Assembly (NCBI RefSeq): GCF_040939455.1
Contig: NC_134124.1
Coordinates: forward strand, 29,029,138 to 29,093,137
DNA from: Microcebus murinus
Lineage: Eukaryota; Chordata; Mammalia; Primates; Cheirogaleidae
DNA length: 64,000 nt
Direction: 5' to 3'
The notes under the pieces: generated by a model
What the model saw: the letters and a program-made list of their open reading frames with translations, nothing else
Database searches by the model: none
What the model was told of the DNA's origin: nothing
Made by a program: the position numbers and the translations under genes
Shown: piece after piece, positions 46,045 through 58,560 of the stretch
Numbering within the stretch: position 1 is the stretch's first letter
Layout of the letters: the number at the start of each line of letters is the position of its first letter

Positions 46045-47659
46045 GATTGAAGGAATGGGAAATTTCTTAACATCATAGTTATCAAGTGATACAAATCAAG
46101 TTATATGAATTTAATATATTGATATAATTGTTATATTGTTTTTTCTTTGAATCTGCTTCTTTTCCAATATTTCTATTACTATTATTATACAGCAATATTA
46201 GTATCATTATCATTTTCACATATTTAATTCTCTTTGTTCCCCATTATTAAGTAAAGAATACAGACATGCTCAAATCATAATATCAAATAGCTTGATGTAC
46301 TTTCCCAAAGTGAAATCTGTGAAACCTACATCCAAATAAAAAAACAAATTATTGACAAAATCTAATGCCCCGGATAAATACTCAAATTTACTTCCTACAG
46401 GATTTTTAATGCTTGACTTTAGGGGTTGGGCAACTTGAATAAATAAACTGTTGAGAATGTGGCTAAAGTAGTCAAAGCTCTACTTACAATACTAACTTAT
46501 TAAATGAACATGAACTTGGGAATAATATATATATTAAAATAACATTATCACATATAACACTAATTGAAAATGCTGGGTTGTTTCTTCTTCCTTTAAGTAA
46601 TAGTTTTAAAACCTTACCTATATCTTTGTGATCACTGTCTTTTATCATCACTAAAACCACATTTTCTACCATCGATGTCCTTTCCTGAGCACCTCATTTT
46701 CACTGCTATCCGATTTTTTAAAAATAGATGTCAATTTAGTCTACACATGCTGCTGTTTCTACTTTTATAAGGAGATATAGGTATCCATTTGAAAAATATA
46801 TGGATTAGCGTTAGTTGTTTGTTTCTTTGCTTACTTGTTTTTGTCCTGGAGGTTTATTTTCCTGATCCTTATGTGGTTAAGTACGGCCAGTTAACATTTC
46901 ACCCAGTGATACATCTGGCTCCTAAAGGTATCTGTAACTGCATCTAGCCTTACAATTGTTAAAAATGTAAATTTTTGTGAAAATTGTGAAATTTTTCTCC
47001 CTAGAGAAAAATGACCAAGTCTTCATTAAATATATTTGGTTCTTTTCCTTAAACCAGATTTCTCTGGTGATATCTAAATGTAACAAACATTTTCATTTAA
47101 GGACATCATTTTGGACCAAGTTGTCTTCTGGACACCATATTTTGTTCAAAATATAATAATTGTGATTGTGCCCTAATATGTGGCATTTTGAAAGGACTTG
47201 AATAGATGATGACTTTAATTATTCAAGGGATAGTTTTGGGAAAAAAAACACTTTGCTTTATATCCTGGAATATTTGGTGATTCTTTTGTGTCTTATCACT
47301 AAGTTCCCACAGGAGACCCAGAAACAAGGGAATTTAGGTCCTTAAAATGAAAATATTTAGTGTGAGTATATTTAAATTACCTTCTATTTAGGATAGCTTA
47401 ACTCCCTTCTGTTACATAGGGCTGTGTAACTTTCCTCTATGATAAGTGCCTGTTAGAAGCTCATAAACATTTTGCTTTAATCCTTGTTTCAACTCAAATC
47501 TATTCATGCACCCAGGCCTCAGCCCTTACCCCTCCAAGAGATAAAAAGTTAGAGTTTCAAAGAGTTTCCTCCTTAGCTTCCTGGCTCTTTCCTGATATGG
47601 AAAAAACACCCCTGCTGCTTGGAATCCTATATCATCTTCTCATTCTTTTTATAGCACAT
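46045..47659. other. Unique AT-rich DNA
   Basis: No gene or repeat recognised. The part at about 47490-47650 is less AT-rich (AGGCCTCAGCCCTTACCCC) and could be an old unrecognised element. Confidence 0.4.
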
Positions 47660-48130
47660 GTTCGTTTTTTGGTAATAATTATCATGAAACGTTTTAAATC
47701 CATCTAAAATTAATTTTGTTGTTTGGCCTGAGGTATAGATGCGATTCCTCTGAAAAACAAGTAAGTTCCCCAACGCCAGTTATACATAATCATTGGTATG
47801 TGTGTGCATTTATTTCTATATTTTAGGTTTTCTATTAGAGATAAAATTCTGAATTTTGATTTTATTCTGTAGATAGAAATGCCAATATTTATATGAATCC
47901 ATCACAGGTTAAATTAATTACTGGATGATAAAATTATTGGAGGATAAAGTTAGTACCATTTCAATACTCTTTCACATCAAAATAGTATTTAATAACCTTG
48001 CCTTGTTATTATCCAAGGAGCGTATTTAAATCTATCTGTTATGTTACTAGAAAATACCTTTTGGGATTTTTAGTAGGAGCAATTTAATTGTGTACATAAA
48101 TTTGAGGAGCATATTTTATTTGTTTGCTAT
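47660..48130 (-). repeat. Old LINE-1 ORF2 fragment, reversed
   Basis: ATCCATCTAAAATTAATTTT, CCCCAACGCCAGTTATACAT, TCTGTAGATAGAAATGCCAA, TTAAATTAATTACTGG and CTTTTGGGATTTTTAGTAGG track reversed L1 ORF2 in order, at high divergence. Confidence 0.6.
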
Positions 48131-49074
48131 ACAATGCCTGCCTTGTGGCAGCTGAATTAAACTTCTATGAATTTTTTTTCAATGTTTTTCATCACTATAT
48201 AACTTGAAAATTTACAAGAATTTTCATCTGATTTATTAAGGGAACAACTGATGTCTGGGTGAGAATAGGAGGCCTCTGTCAACCAGAACTAGAAGGAAAA
48301 TCCAAATATGTGCGCACTTTTTATTTATAGTTCAAACATTTTTATGCTAGTCATCCAGGAAACTAGTAATATGTAAATAAACAGCATTCACAAGGAAATG
48401 CATGTGAAAAGTCCCTTTGAGAGTTATGCTGCTTTAACTGCTAAGCCATACCTAGGTGATGGCTTTTAAAGTAAATCACAACCAAAATAAAGGAACAAGG
48501 TAGCATGACATGGAGAATATCATTGGTTGATAGCATTTCTGAACCTTAGTTCCTTTTTGAATATACATTTCATCAGTTCCACAGTAAGTTTAAGACTAAG
48601 CAAAATATTTCAATGTTTGATATTCATTTCAGGTAAAGAAAGCCTTGGATGGAGGTTGAGAGGAGGGAGTTTTTTTTTTTAGGACTGCTCCTTGAAAATG
48701 CCAGGTTATTTCTATTTCCCGCCTTGACCACATAAAAAATAGAGATGATGATTCCAACTGTGACCAATCTGCAAATTAACCCAAATTTGAACTCTATCAG
48801 TTGAAGTAATGATGGTAAAATTGCTCATCCTATCGTATTTATACTCTCATATTAGCACAGGTTTTACTTTTTTTCTTTTTTAATCTGTGAGATCCAGTTT
48901 AATAAAGTATCAGGTCTTAGGAAAATATTCCACAAAGCTACAAACTGTGTGAAAACAGGTGTAAGTGTAATTATTCTGGTCTTCTGGGAAACAGGTTGCT
49001 GAAACTAAGAAAAACCCCAGAGGACTGCTGCTAGGCAGTAGTTACATTGTCCACATCATAAGGCACAGTTGGGG
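48131..49074. other. Repeat-free unique block
   Basis: No transposon recognised. About 48300-48530 (TGTAAATAAACAGCATTCAC, CTGCTAAGCCATACCTAGG) has the mixed, non-repetitive texture often seen in conserved non-coding DNA, but I cannot test conservation. Confidence 0.35.
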
Positions 49075-49096
49075 AAAAAAAAAAAAAAAAAAAAAA
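49075..49096. repeat. A22 run
   Basis: A pure run of 22 A after GGGG, without a recognisable SINE or LINE body upstream. Confidence 0.9.
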
Positions 49097-49317
49097 GATT
49101 CTTCCCAGGACATCTCTGCTCTCTTCAATTTAAAAATGGCTTTCAACTGTTCAATGTGCTAATCTAGAAGCCCAGAATGAAAGAGAAAAGAAAAGACAAG
49201 TTAGACTATAAAGTTGGTAATACATTAGTTAATTCTTTTATGGGATATTTTGAAGCATAGGCTATTAAATCACCTTTTTCTGTTCACTGAGCTTTTGAGC
49301 CTGATAAGCATCAAAGC

Positions 49318-49440
49318 CTAGATGGAAAATTGACATCCAAAGAGACTGACATATAAGCACACAGTTTAAAAATTCAGCAAAAGAAGTAGTGTTGGACCTA
49401 AGATCTTTCTCATAGTTATTCTGAGACTCTAGCTAGTCTC
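49318..49440 (-). repeat. Probable MIR, reversed
   Basis: AGATGGAAAATTGACATCC, AAAGAGACTGACATATAAGC, GCACACAGTTTAAAAATTC and TTGGACCTAAGATCTTTCTC follow the reversed MIR order loosely. Confidence 0.5.
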
Positions 49441-51639
49441 TATGATGTTGTAATAAAAACTGAAAATAACAAAAAAATAAAAAGAAATAAAAACAGGATG
49501 GAATTCAGGTTTCATGAAGTGACTGAAGTGGCCTTCTGAGGATTTTAAAACATCTGCAGAAAAATATTCCTTTTGTCTGTCAATTGCAGCAGCAAATTAG
49601 TGGCTCATTTCCACACCATCCATCATTTCCTGATTGTCAGTGATTGCCTTACCTCCATTCCCTATATATATATATATGATCTTTTTAATTTTTAAATGGA
49701 TTATACAGCCAATGAGAGAGGATTTGGGAGAAGCCCTGCCTTGATTTCAGAAGGAATGTTGAGCCAGTAGCTCATGACTTGGTTTTAGTAGAGCGAATGA
49801 CCTATAGTTGATGCAGCTTTCAAAAGTGCTTAACTTAGTAGGAGAGAGTAGCTTACCCCCTGGTGAAATCGGGATCAATACTTATTAAATACTTCATGAA
49901 CTCTATTCATTTCTAAAATAGCCACTTGTATGCCCTTCCTGTCATGTTCTGAATTAATTTGATATTTGATCTAATCCTTACATTTCATATCAGGTTACTT
50001 ATGTGCTGAGAAGGGAAAGGCAAACTACTGAGGATTGGGGGGTGTTCTCTTTGTTATTGTTTTGTCATTGTATCTCCTCCCATGTCTAAGAGATTTATTA
50101 TAATACTTTTCTACACAATAGTTTTCCATTACTTTCCCACTTCTCCTCTTTAAAGAAAAGTAGGGCTAAAACAACAAGCAAAATATTAAACATTTGTCCT
50201 GTACTGTTTTTCTAGTTCTCTGAAAGAAAAAACAGTGAAATGATTTCCGTAAATAGAAATTAATCATTCTCTTCAAGTACTCTGTAGAAGGTCTGGAATG
50301 GATATCGCAAAGTATAAGGTGTCAGAATAATTAGAAATATATTTGTTAAAATTATTTTGATGAGGTTTTGTTTAATCTTTATTTTTTTCCTCTTTAGAAA
50401 CTAGTGACACAAAACATGTAATCTAGAAAATAACATCATATGTAGTCTTATCCTTGAGAGAAAATGTGTTCATAATCAGGTTTCTCACAGAATTTTGTGA
50501 TTCTTTTAATGAATAAATATAATTCTACTGTACTTTTAAAGTTAACCTTCCCATTTTGAAAACATTTGTTTCAAATATTAAAATAATTATTTTTCCTTTA
50601 TTTGTAAGAAGAATAAAGTGAGATAGCTTTTCAAGGGTATGATTTTGGTTGGCTCAGCTATTAGTTCAAAAATATTTCAGCAGTATTTTCAGTTAATAAT
50701 GATTTATTGAAAGGATTTCCTAAAGATTTTTATAAAAGTAATAATAACATTAAATATGTTAACAATAACAAACAATATTTATTTCATATTCTATACTCAT
50801 TACAGAACTTAATCTGTTATCTTTTCCAGTTATCTTTATTACCACTGATATATAAACCAGGCTTTATTTTTAATTTTTCTAAAGTTGAGAAAACTGATAC
50901 CAAAAGTGAATAAGAGAGTACCAAGGCTCTAAAACCCATAAATGCTCAACATTAAACCTGAGTTCCCCCGAAAGCTAAACCTAAGAGATTGCATGTACAT
51001 ATGCTCAGGTTAAGAGAAGCATTTGAGATGCCTGGAACAATCCGATTTTAAAATACCTTTCCTTAAGAGAAAGAAATGAAGGCCAATTTGTAGAAAAATA
51101 GGGATGATAGGGAAATTCAATAGAATTAAAGCAATTTAAAATGGAGAAACAGTGTAACAGAAGTGGACAAACTCATAGTTTTGAGCTGGGAGTGAATATA
51201 ATTGAAATGTCAAATGAAATGATAACTTCAGTAAAAATTATTCAAGTTTAATCATAGAGTAAAAAGATTGAGTAAAAATGCTCGATAAGAAATTATCTGA
51301 ATTTTGTCCTTCACTATATTTATGTCCCTGTTCTGTATCCATTTACCACTCTCCAGCATCTAGTCTTTCTACAAAGTTGTTCATGCCTTTCAATCGTATG
51401 TCTATGACACTGTCACATTCTACAATGCATCTTTTGCTCATTCGTAGTTTCATAATGTTTTTTCAATATTTTCCCCAGATCAGAGATACCCTCTTTCCCC
51501 TCCAATGACTAAATCAAATAAATATTTCCAGTGCTTTGAATGCAAAAAAATCATTTTCTTTTTTAGTCAGTCATTTTCTTTTTTAGTGCAGCTCTTTAGT
51601 CAATGTCATCCCTAAGTAACCCCCACCTCTTATAAATTA
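49441..51639. other. Unique AT-rich DNA
   Basis: A (TA)n run at about 49664-49677. A short reversed MIR scrap may lie at 50850-50925 (TCTAAAGTTGAGAAAACTGA). A 20-bp tandem duplication is at 51551-51590. Frames at 50707-50913 and 51278-51508 show no family resemblance. Confidence 0.4.
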
Positions 51640-51870
51640 CCATAGAATAATAACAACAACTATTTCCCGAGTATTTGTTTTGTGCTAGATTCTTTTAAAG
51701 TGCTTTGCTTATAATATCTCCTTCAATTCTTAGAAAAATCCCTCAAAATAGGTAATAGTTTGATACTCATCTTAAAGATAGTAAACTGAGGCCTGATATT
51801 TGGAATACATTTGTGAAGACTGAGCACCTAGTAAGTAGTAGAGCCTGCATCACTTGGCCCATAAACACTT
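51640..51870 (-). repeat. MIR SINE, reversed
   Basis: GTATTTGTTTTGTGCTAGAT, AAAGTGCTTTGCTTATAAT, CATCTTAAAGATAGTAAACT, GAGGCCTGATATTTGG and CACCTAGTAAGTAGTAGAGC are a good reversed MIR. Confidence 0.88.
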
Positions 51871-53579
51871 ATTATTTTTATTGCCATTTTTCATTCTCGT
51901 TAATACTTCGTGAACATTTGTTTCTTCCTGAAGAGTTATAAATTTCTTAAAGTCAACAATATAGCTCGGTTATCTTTATGTAGGTCATAATACTTAACAG
52001 AGATAATGGGACATAGCAGGAGTTTAGTAAAACTTCAGGGAAAACAATGAGCATGATTTCAATATTAAGAACACTGTTAAGGCCTATTGAGGAGTTAGAA
52101 AAATTAAAATACAAGCTCATAGTGATATGGAACATTCAAATCTAATTTAATTATGATTTTTAGATGAAGAAGGAAAAATGAATGTAACAGCTGTGATATC
52201 CATAAAACCTTTGTTTAAAAAAATTCATTTCTTTGTCTCAATTTTTCTATTTACACTGAATCTTTTTGTTTGTTTATTTTCACGATTTTTTAAAATTCAA
52301 AAAAGCTATTTTAACCCAAGTTAGTTTTATTGATATGGTTTCAGTAACTCCTATCTGAAATCATAGTCAGGAAATATATTTTTTCTTTTTGGCTATTTCA
52401 AAAAAGAAAAATACTTAATATCAGTATGAATAACACATGTGCTCATTGCAGCATAATGTTGGTGCAATCTGTGCTTGATACAGTTATAAATAAGTCTTTG
52501 AAAGCATTTTTCTGTATTTTAAATAAAGGCTATAGAAAGCCACAAGAAGGATCTAGTCTTGTTAATATCACAAGCTGTTTCCCCACCTGCACTCAGAGCA
52601 GCTTTAGTACAGCAGCTGTCTGGGTTCGTGTTGGCACATCACTGTCTGTACAGGAACCCCATGGTTTACACAGAAAATGAATAGGCCACAGTTCCAATGG
52701 GGGTCTTTAATAATCCTTCCTCTAATGCTACCATGTGTGAGCATTGGGCTTTGAAGGGGTGTGAGGTGTGAAGTTTCAGGAGGATTATTTAAAGCCACTC
52801 AATTTCGAAAGGTAGAAAAGAGCATTACAAAAACCAGAGAGTGCCTTTGCATTCTTCCTGCATGTTGATCAAACGCAGCTTATGTTGATATTAGAGCTTC
52901 ATGTCCAGCATATAATAGCAAGTGAAGGGATTGGTATAATTATGTGATTCACTCCATTCAGCCTCTTGAACATGAACAAACAATACTAAGCATAGATGTT
53001 TCATTGATTTTATTTACCAAATATTAGCTGTGAAAATATTAATGTAATGGGAACAAATATCTATCCTGTAGTACCTATGGATATGAAATCCAAGGAGGAA
53101 AAAACTTATACATTGGACTTGCCTATGTATAATTGGGTGGTCATTGGACATTCAGGAATAAATCAATGTTGTTGTTATTTTCCTACATAAATTTCTAACA
53201 GTATCATCTGTGGCAGTCAATCAATCATGGTCTTTTAGGCCATGTGAATACTTGACAAATGAATTCCTTATTCAAAGCAAGGACTATATTCCAGCAACCC
53301 ATACTTCTCTTAAAACACTTTTAAAAACCCAGAACTTCATTTTGGTATGATTCTGAACATTCTTTATTGACCATAGTATGATAGAGGTGAGGTGATATAG
53401 TTAGTTACTTAGAGACATAGTGTTAACAATTGCAAAATCAAAATACTAGAGCTTCATAAGCCACCTACTGCCCTATATTTAAATTTAAGTTCAAAGGATC
53501 TTTAAGCATTGGGAATACACAGTATTGGCTTGAGAAATTATCTCCAGTATTATAGAAAAAAGCAAATAAAAACTATATA
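51871..53579. other. Unique DNA, no gene recognised
   Basis: The block at about 52500-52760 (CTGTTTCCCCACCTGCACTC, GTGTTGGCACATCACTGTC) is more complex than average and open forward for 84 codons at 52426-52680; the translation matches nothing I know. Confidence 0.4.
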
Positions 53580-53860
53580 CCCAATCCAATATGCATTTCC
53601 TTTATAGATCAGGCACTGTGTTAGGCACTTCAGAACTGAAGATGAATGACATAAATATTAGACCAAAACTCTCATTCAAGACAGATAATTACTTAGATAA
53701 GTATACTAACACCTAGAGATATAGAGGCATCTTAGAGGAGAGATAATTAACTCTCTCTCTCAGAAGCTGAAAGAAGCTGAAAGGCATCTGAGAAGGTAAC
53801 ATCTCAGAGTGGGGCTTAGAAGAGTAATTGGAACTTTTCTAGGTGGATTAAAAGGTAAAC
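53580..53860 (-). repeat. L2 3' region, reversed (part 1)
   Basis: ATCAGGCACTGTGTTAGGCA, CAAAACTCTCATTCAAGAC and AAGGTAACATCTCAGAGTGG resemble reversed L2 (ccaggcactgttctaggc, ccctcatggagctt, aggtgacatttgagc). Confidence 0.6.
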
Positions 53861-54094
53861 TAAACAATACATACAAAATGTAATTGTAGACTATATGGAT
53901 CTTGATATTGCTGGAGCTCAAAATCAATTGGGAAAGGATAGAATGACTCAGAAGATGAATCTGCAAAATAGGTCATGAAGGATATTTTTTTTTTCTCCTT
54001 AAGATTTTTCAGAATGAAGAACTATTGATGTTCTTCATCATAAACTATTGATGTTTATTTGGATATGAAATAAACCAAAGATTAGAATGTTTAT
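53861..54094. other. Unique or decayed L2 DNA
   Basis: Contains the word AACTATTGATGTT twice (about 54020 and 54043), a small imperfect tandem repeat. Confidence 0.4.
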
Positions 54095-54320
54095 AATTGT
54101 TTCTATAGGAAGGTGCTTCTGACAGCATGCAGTATAGAATGGAAAGGGGCCTCAGGAAGGGCAGTCAGTTAGGAAGATACTGCCAGTGAGAAGTCAGATA
54201 ACAAGGGAAATGGCAGGATATGTATAATGGAAGAGGCAAACAAGGAGAGATTTAGGAAGTAGATTTGTCAAGGCTTATTAATGTGATGGAATGAGGAAAA
54301 GTGGGTAACTTTTAGGACTC
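54095..54320 (-). repeat. L2 internal region, reversed (part 2)
   Basis: AGTATAGAATGGAAAGGGGC, GCAGTCAGTTAGGAAGATAC, GAGATTTAGGAAGTAGATTT and TTAATGTGATGGAATGAGGA follow the reversed L2 order further 5' than part 1. Confidence 0.6.
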
Positions 54321-55037
54321 TCCATTGGTAAATCTGTTTTAAGTCTTTTTTTATAAGATTCACAGAATATCATCTCCTCTTAAGTTATGACAGATGATGG
54401 TGACTTTTCTGTTCACTGCTCTGAATATTTCTAACCCCTAAATGTTCTCCTGATTTTATGCAATTGAGTATATACAATATACAGCCTTGTAGGGCAGAAC
54501 AACCAATGGCTGGTTCCAATAGAGCTTGACAGATATTTTGTGCCTGTCTTTGCTTTATGACACAGCTTTAAGTCACAGACTAAAGATGATTGTAGCTACC
54601 ACTGCCCTTCTTACAGTTAAAACAGCTCACACAGTATTTTGCCCTAATATTGTCAAGAAGCACAATTCCTTTCCCAGAAAACTGCTCTAATTGGATTCAG
54701 TGGACCTTGACTGGCTTGTCACAGCCACGTTCAGGGTGAAGGTGAAATCTTTGAGGAGCTTGTTCCTGAAAATAAGAGCTGAATATCTCTGATGAAGGCA
54801 TTTTAAGAGCACATATCTTTACGCAGTTATTTTCATATTACTTTTCCATGATCTGTGTTTTATTATATGTGACAAATGACCAAGAAAAAAAATAAAGGAT
54901 TGTAGAGAAAGATTTATATTCCAAATCCATTATGTATGCATTTATGTTTTTAAAAGTTTATTGACATATGAATATAAAACTTGAAAAATAATTTTGTTCT
55001 GAATTTTAAAAAATCCCAATTTAAAATTTTGTAACAG

Positions 55038-55139
55038 GTGTGAAGTTGCTGTCGGAGCCACTGTGCTTTTAAGACTCAGGCTGCCTGTAAAGACTGAGTA
55101 TTCACCTGATCATGAGAAGAATCTTAACAACTTCATAAG
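55038..55139 (+). other. Candidate 102-bp exon, product unknown
   Basis: The stretch follows TTTTGTAACAG and is followed by GTAAATAC, so it sits between an acceptor-like AG and a good donor. It is 102 bp, a multiple of three, and one frame is open end to end: one base, 33 codons starting CEVAVGATVLLRLRLPVK, then two bases. The composition is more balanced than the flanks. The upstream pyrimidine tract is weak and I recognise no protein family, so a chance open stretch or a conserved non-coding element are real alternatives. Confidence 0.25.
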
Positions 55140-55299
55140 GTAAATACTTTCCTTAAGCTTCTAAAATCTGGGCAATATACAAAACCATCATTTAAAATAA
55201 TTATTCTTGGATTTTTCTTGATAAGAAGAAATAAAGTTAATTCACATTTCTCAGCCAAATTTCCTTAATTCATATTTGATCATATGAGATTTTATACAA

Positions 55300-55372
55300 G
55301 ACATACACACACATGTGTACACAAATATATATATATATATACATACATGCACATATATATGAATATGCATAC
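55300..55372. repeat. CA/TA compound microsatellite
   Basis: ACACACACATGTGTACACA followed by a pure TA run and TACATACATGCACATATATA-type units. Confidence 0.85.
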
Positions 55373-58239
55373 ATATTTACCATTAAATATTAAAAAGGTC
55401 TATCAAAAGGCTTTATCTACTTAGGTTACCAAGTAGAAAGTGTAGCTACTTTTTGAAAATACCAATACACTAATCATTTAAATATCTTGATGTCTCAGAT
55501 TATAGAAAGAACCAGGATGTTCCCGAGTAAGCACATACTAAATTCAGTGAAGCATTTTGGTTCTAAGTTTCAGTTAAGGGAGAGGCTATTTGGTACTTGG
55601 CTTACTTCCTAGGAAGCCACAATGATATTTTAAAAAGGAGCAAAATATAGTTTTGTCTCTTCATTCATTTACGTGGAAGAAGAAATGTGGCAAGGAGAAA
55701 TTTGAAGTAGGACTTAAAGAGTGACAGCTACAAGGTGTGAGAAACACAGCTCCATTAAAGAGACAGTAAACGTTTCAGGAGGGAACCCTATTGGAAGGTG
55801 AGCCAATCAGAATTGGTTCTGCTAAATGAAAAGGCTAGAGAGTAAGCACCCCTGACTTCTCTACTTCATATTAAAAAATTCTGCTGTTCACCTTCCTTGA
55901 ACTCAACTCCCTAACAAGCAAGTTGACATTAAATGTTCATTCTTTAGAAATTTTAATATTTAGAAAGTTTATGAAGTATGTCACCTGGAAATGTAAAAAG
56001 CAATTCTCAAGTTATGGCACTCTGTTCCAATTTGGTTTGGATAAAGTTCTATTCTTTTTAATGAGTTGTTTGATGATCTCTCTGGAACTGAGAATACTTG
56101 AATTCTGAGGTACTACACAGAAATATGACTGAAAAAAGCAAATGATAATTTTCAAGTAGATTCACTTTTGAAAGTGTATCAATCACTGGCATTAAATTGT
56201 TTATTTGTCCCTTTATTGAGAAACAGGAAAAGAAGGGACTGGATTTTTATAAGATTTATAGTTAGCCTAGGGGCTAACTGTAACACATCTAAAAGTAAGG
56301 GCATATTTACGATACTTTACTGTGTTTTGTCCACAGTCTGAAAAACTCTCATTCAGGAATGAATTATAATAATAATGCACTGAAATGGGCTCAGCGTGGG
56401 GTATGGATAAGCGCTGCTCTTTTGAAAGAGACCAGACTTTACAAGAAAGTATTAAAATTCTGCATTGATAAGAGAACTTTTGAAGCTCTAAATTGAACCT
56501 CATAAGAAATCTCTTTTAACTGATCTTCATTCCAGTTCTGTGATTGGTCAGTGGGGGTGAAGGGAGGTCTTTTCTATTTCCCTCAAATGCTAAAATTTTT
56601 CATATTTTTTTCCTGTAATTTCTGATTAATGGCACCCTTGATTTTGATTTATATTATCCTATTATTCATTATATGGGAGAAAAAGAAGTCACTTTTTTCA
56701 ATTTAATTTTACAAAATTAGGGCTAGCAGTGATGGAATTTAAAATCAAATTATCTTGTCAGAGTGACAGATAAATCTCAAGAGTTTCTAATGAGATTTTC
56801 CACTGGCAGGATGCTGAATTTCTCCTTTTCCCAGATTCCTCATTTCAGGTTTTGACAATGAGTGACAATGAGCATCTGTGTTTTGAAATATGATGCTATT
56901 TGTGGCATTTTGGTTCTTCTTTAGAAATTTTGGGTTGGCTGTTTCCTTATTTGTTCTAGATTAAAGGGGAAAAAGTATATACAAAGATATCAAAGGGGTA
57001 CAACTTCTACTATGGAAAGCCAAGGTAATTGCCATATACCTAAATTTGGTTAAGTATGGTAGATTCACCAAATTCTAGCCTTGCCTTTGCATGCTACTAT
57101 TCTTAGAGGAATATTTTTACTGTAAAGCTGGCATAATATGACACAGTATTATTATTGTGCTTCTTTTTCTTTTTTTTCATTATCCTAAATAAAATATGAA
57201 TTCTTAAGTGCTTTCATTGTATTTGGTAGATCTCTATAGTTTTATATTCAGTTAACAATTTTGTTTTATGTAATCATGGACTGAGATTCTCTGTTTCTAA
57301 GAGGAAACTCTGCTGATCTCTAAAACATTTAACAATGATTCGTAAAAGAAATAAAGGATGTTCATTTTATTCCTCTGTGAAAGAATATGTCTAAGATAAG
57401 CAAGTGGTATATTCAGTGATACTACCTAAGTAATTGAACTGTGTATTGATAATTTAAAAATGTCTTGGGGAACTAAAAAGAATATAGGAAAAATATTAGA
57501 AGTGATGGGATCCTCAATATTAAGAGATTGTCTTCTAGTAGAAAGCATTGGAATGTGAGGTTGATTCTAGGCTGAACCTGTTCCCTAACTCTGACTGAAC
57601 AAAGAGTTCATGAAATGTCTTGAAGCTTCAATTTCCTCACATGTACAAGAATTAATTTTTCTTTCGCTTTCTTCTTTCTTTTTTTTTATTAGCCACAAGC
57701 TAGTCAAGAGCTACAGCTATAATGTAGAACTTTGTATCTTCATTATATTTCTGTCTATGCATGTTGTTGCAATCCCTAAAACAGAGGATATTAACCAATA
57801 AGTGCCCCCTGAGAAGCCTGCTTTGGTTACTCAATTATTATTCTAAAATGAGAAATGGTGAATATATTAGGTAATAATTCAAAGAACAGATGATACTCAG
57901 ATGAAAATGTGGCAAGGCACCTATGTGTAAGCCCTGAAGAGTTACACATACTGTACATTAGTTAAGAGTCTTAATAAAAGAACAGAAGGAAGGGAAAATA
58001 ACACAAAATGAAGAATGAATTACTTAAGATTAAATAGTTTCTATTACAGAAATAGGCTACATGTAGAGCTAATGGCAGGCATTTTCTACAGACAGATGGA
58101 ATGCTCTCATCTCCCAATAGTATTGATATGAAGTTTCTGTTAAGATTCATTTTTCCTGAAACATTTGCATATAAATATAAACATCATTACTAGGGGCTAA
58201 TTGCCCTGTAGGAACTAAAATGTGGGAATTAGCATCTTT

Positions 58240-58560
58240 AGACGCTTTTATTATTATTTTTTAAAGTATCTCTAACACGCATCATATTTGGTACTGCATG
58301 GCTGCAACAGATAATTACCACCATTAAGAATCTCAAACGCAAAATCAAAACCATTTGGAATGGCTTCCAGGGCAACCCAGCACAGTGAGTAGCCACCAAA
58401 ATGAGTATATGAGGTTTATGTTCATGCATATTTATAAGGGTACTTAATTCGACATTCATAGTAGGGGGCTTTTGAAAGCTTGTCAAAAGAGCAGCCCCAA
58501 AACAAGACCAAACATCAAAGGTAAGAAGATGCAGTACATCTCGCTCCCACACACATACAA
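58240..58560. other. High-complexity block, possible conserved element
   Basis: A repeat-free block with balanced composition. It is open on the minus strand for 104 codons (58238-58552) and holds a consensus-like donor AAAGGTAAGAAG at 58517-58528 on the plus strand. Plus-strand frames before that donor contain stops, so a coding exon there is unlikely. I do not recognise the minus-strand translation. Confidence 0.35.

Larger units (their letters stand above)
54321..58239. other. Unique AT-rich DNA with one candidate exon
   Basis: No transposon recognised across nearly 4 kb apart from a CA/TA microsatellite at about 55300-55372. The candidate exon at 55038-55139 is listed separately. Short frames at 55923-56108, 56267-56503 and 57610-57801 look like chance. 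Confidence 0.4.

Noticed and set aside
45900..46094. Glycine-rich minus-strand frame
   Set aside because: The glycine/glutamate run is the translation of the (TCC)n tract on the other strand.
58238..58552. 104-codon minus-strand frame as a coding gene
   Set aside because: No recognisable family, no clear acceptor and donor pair on that strand; kept only as a possible conserved block.
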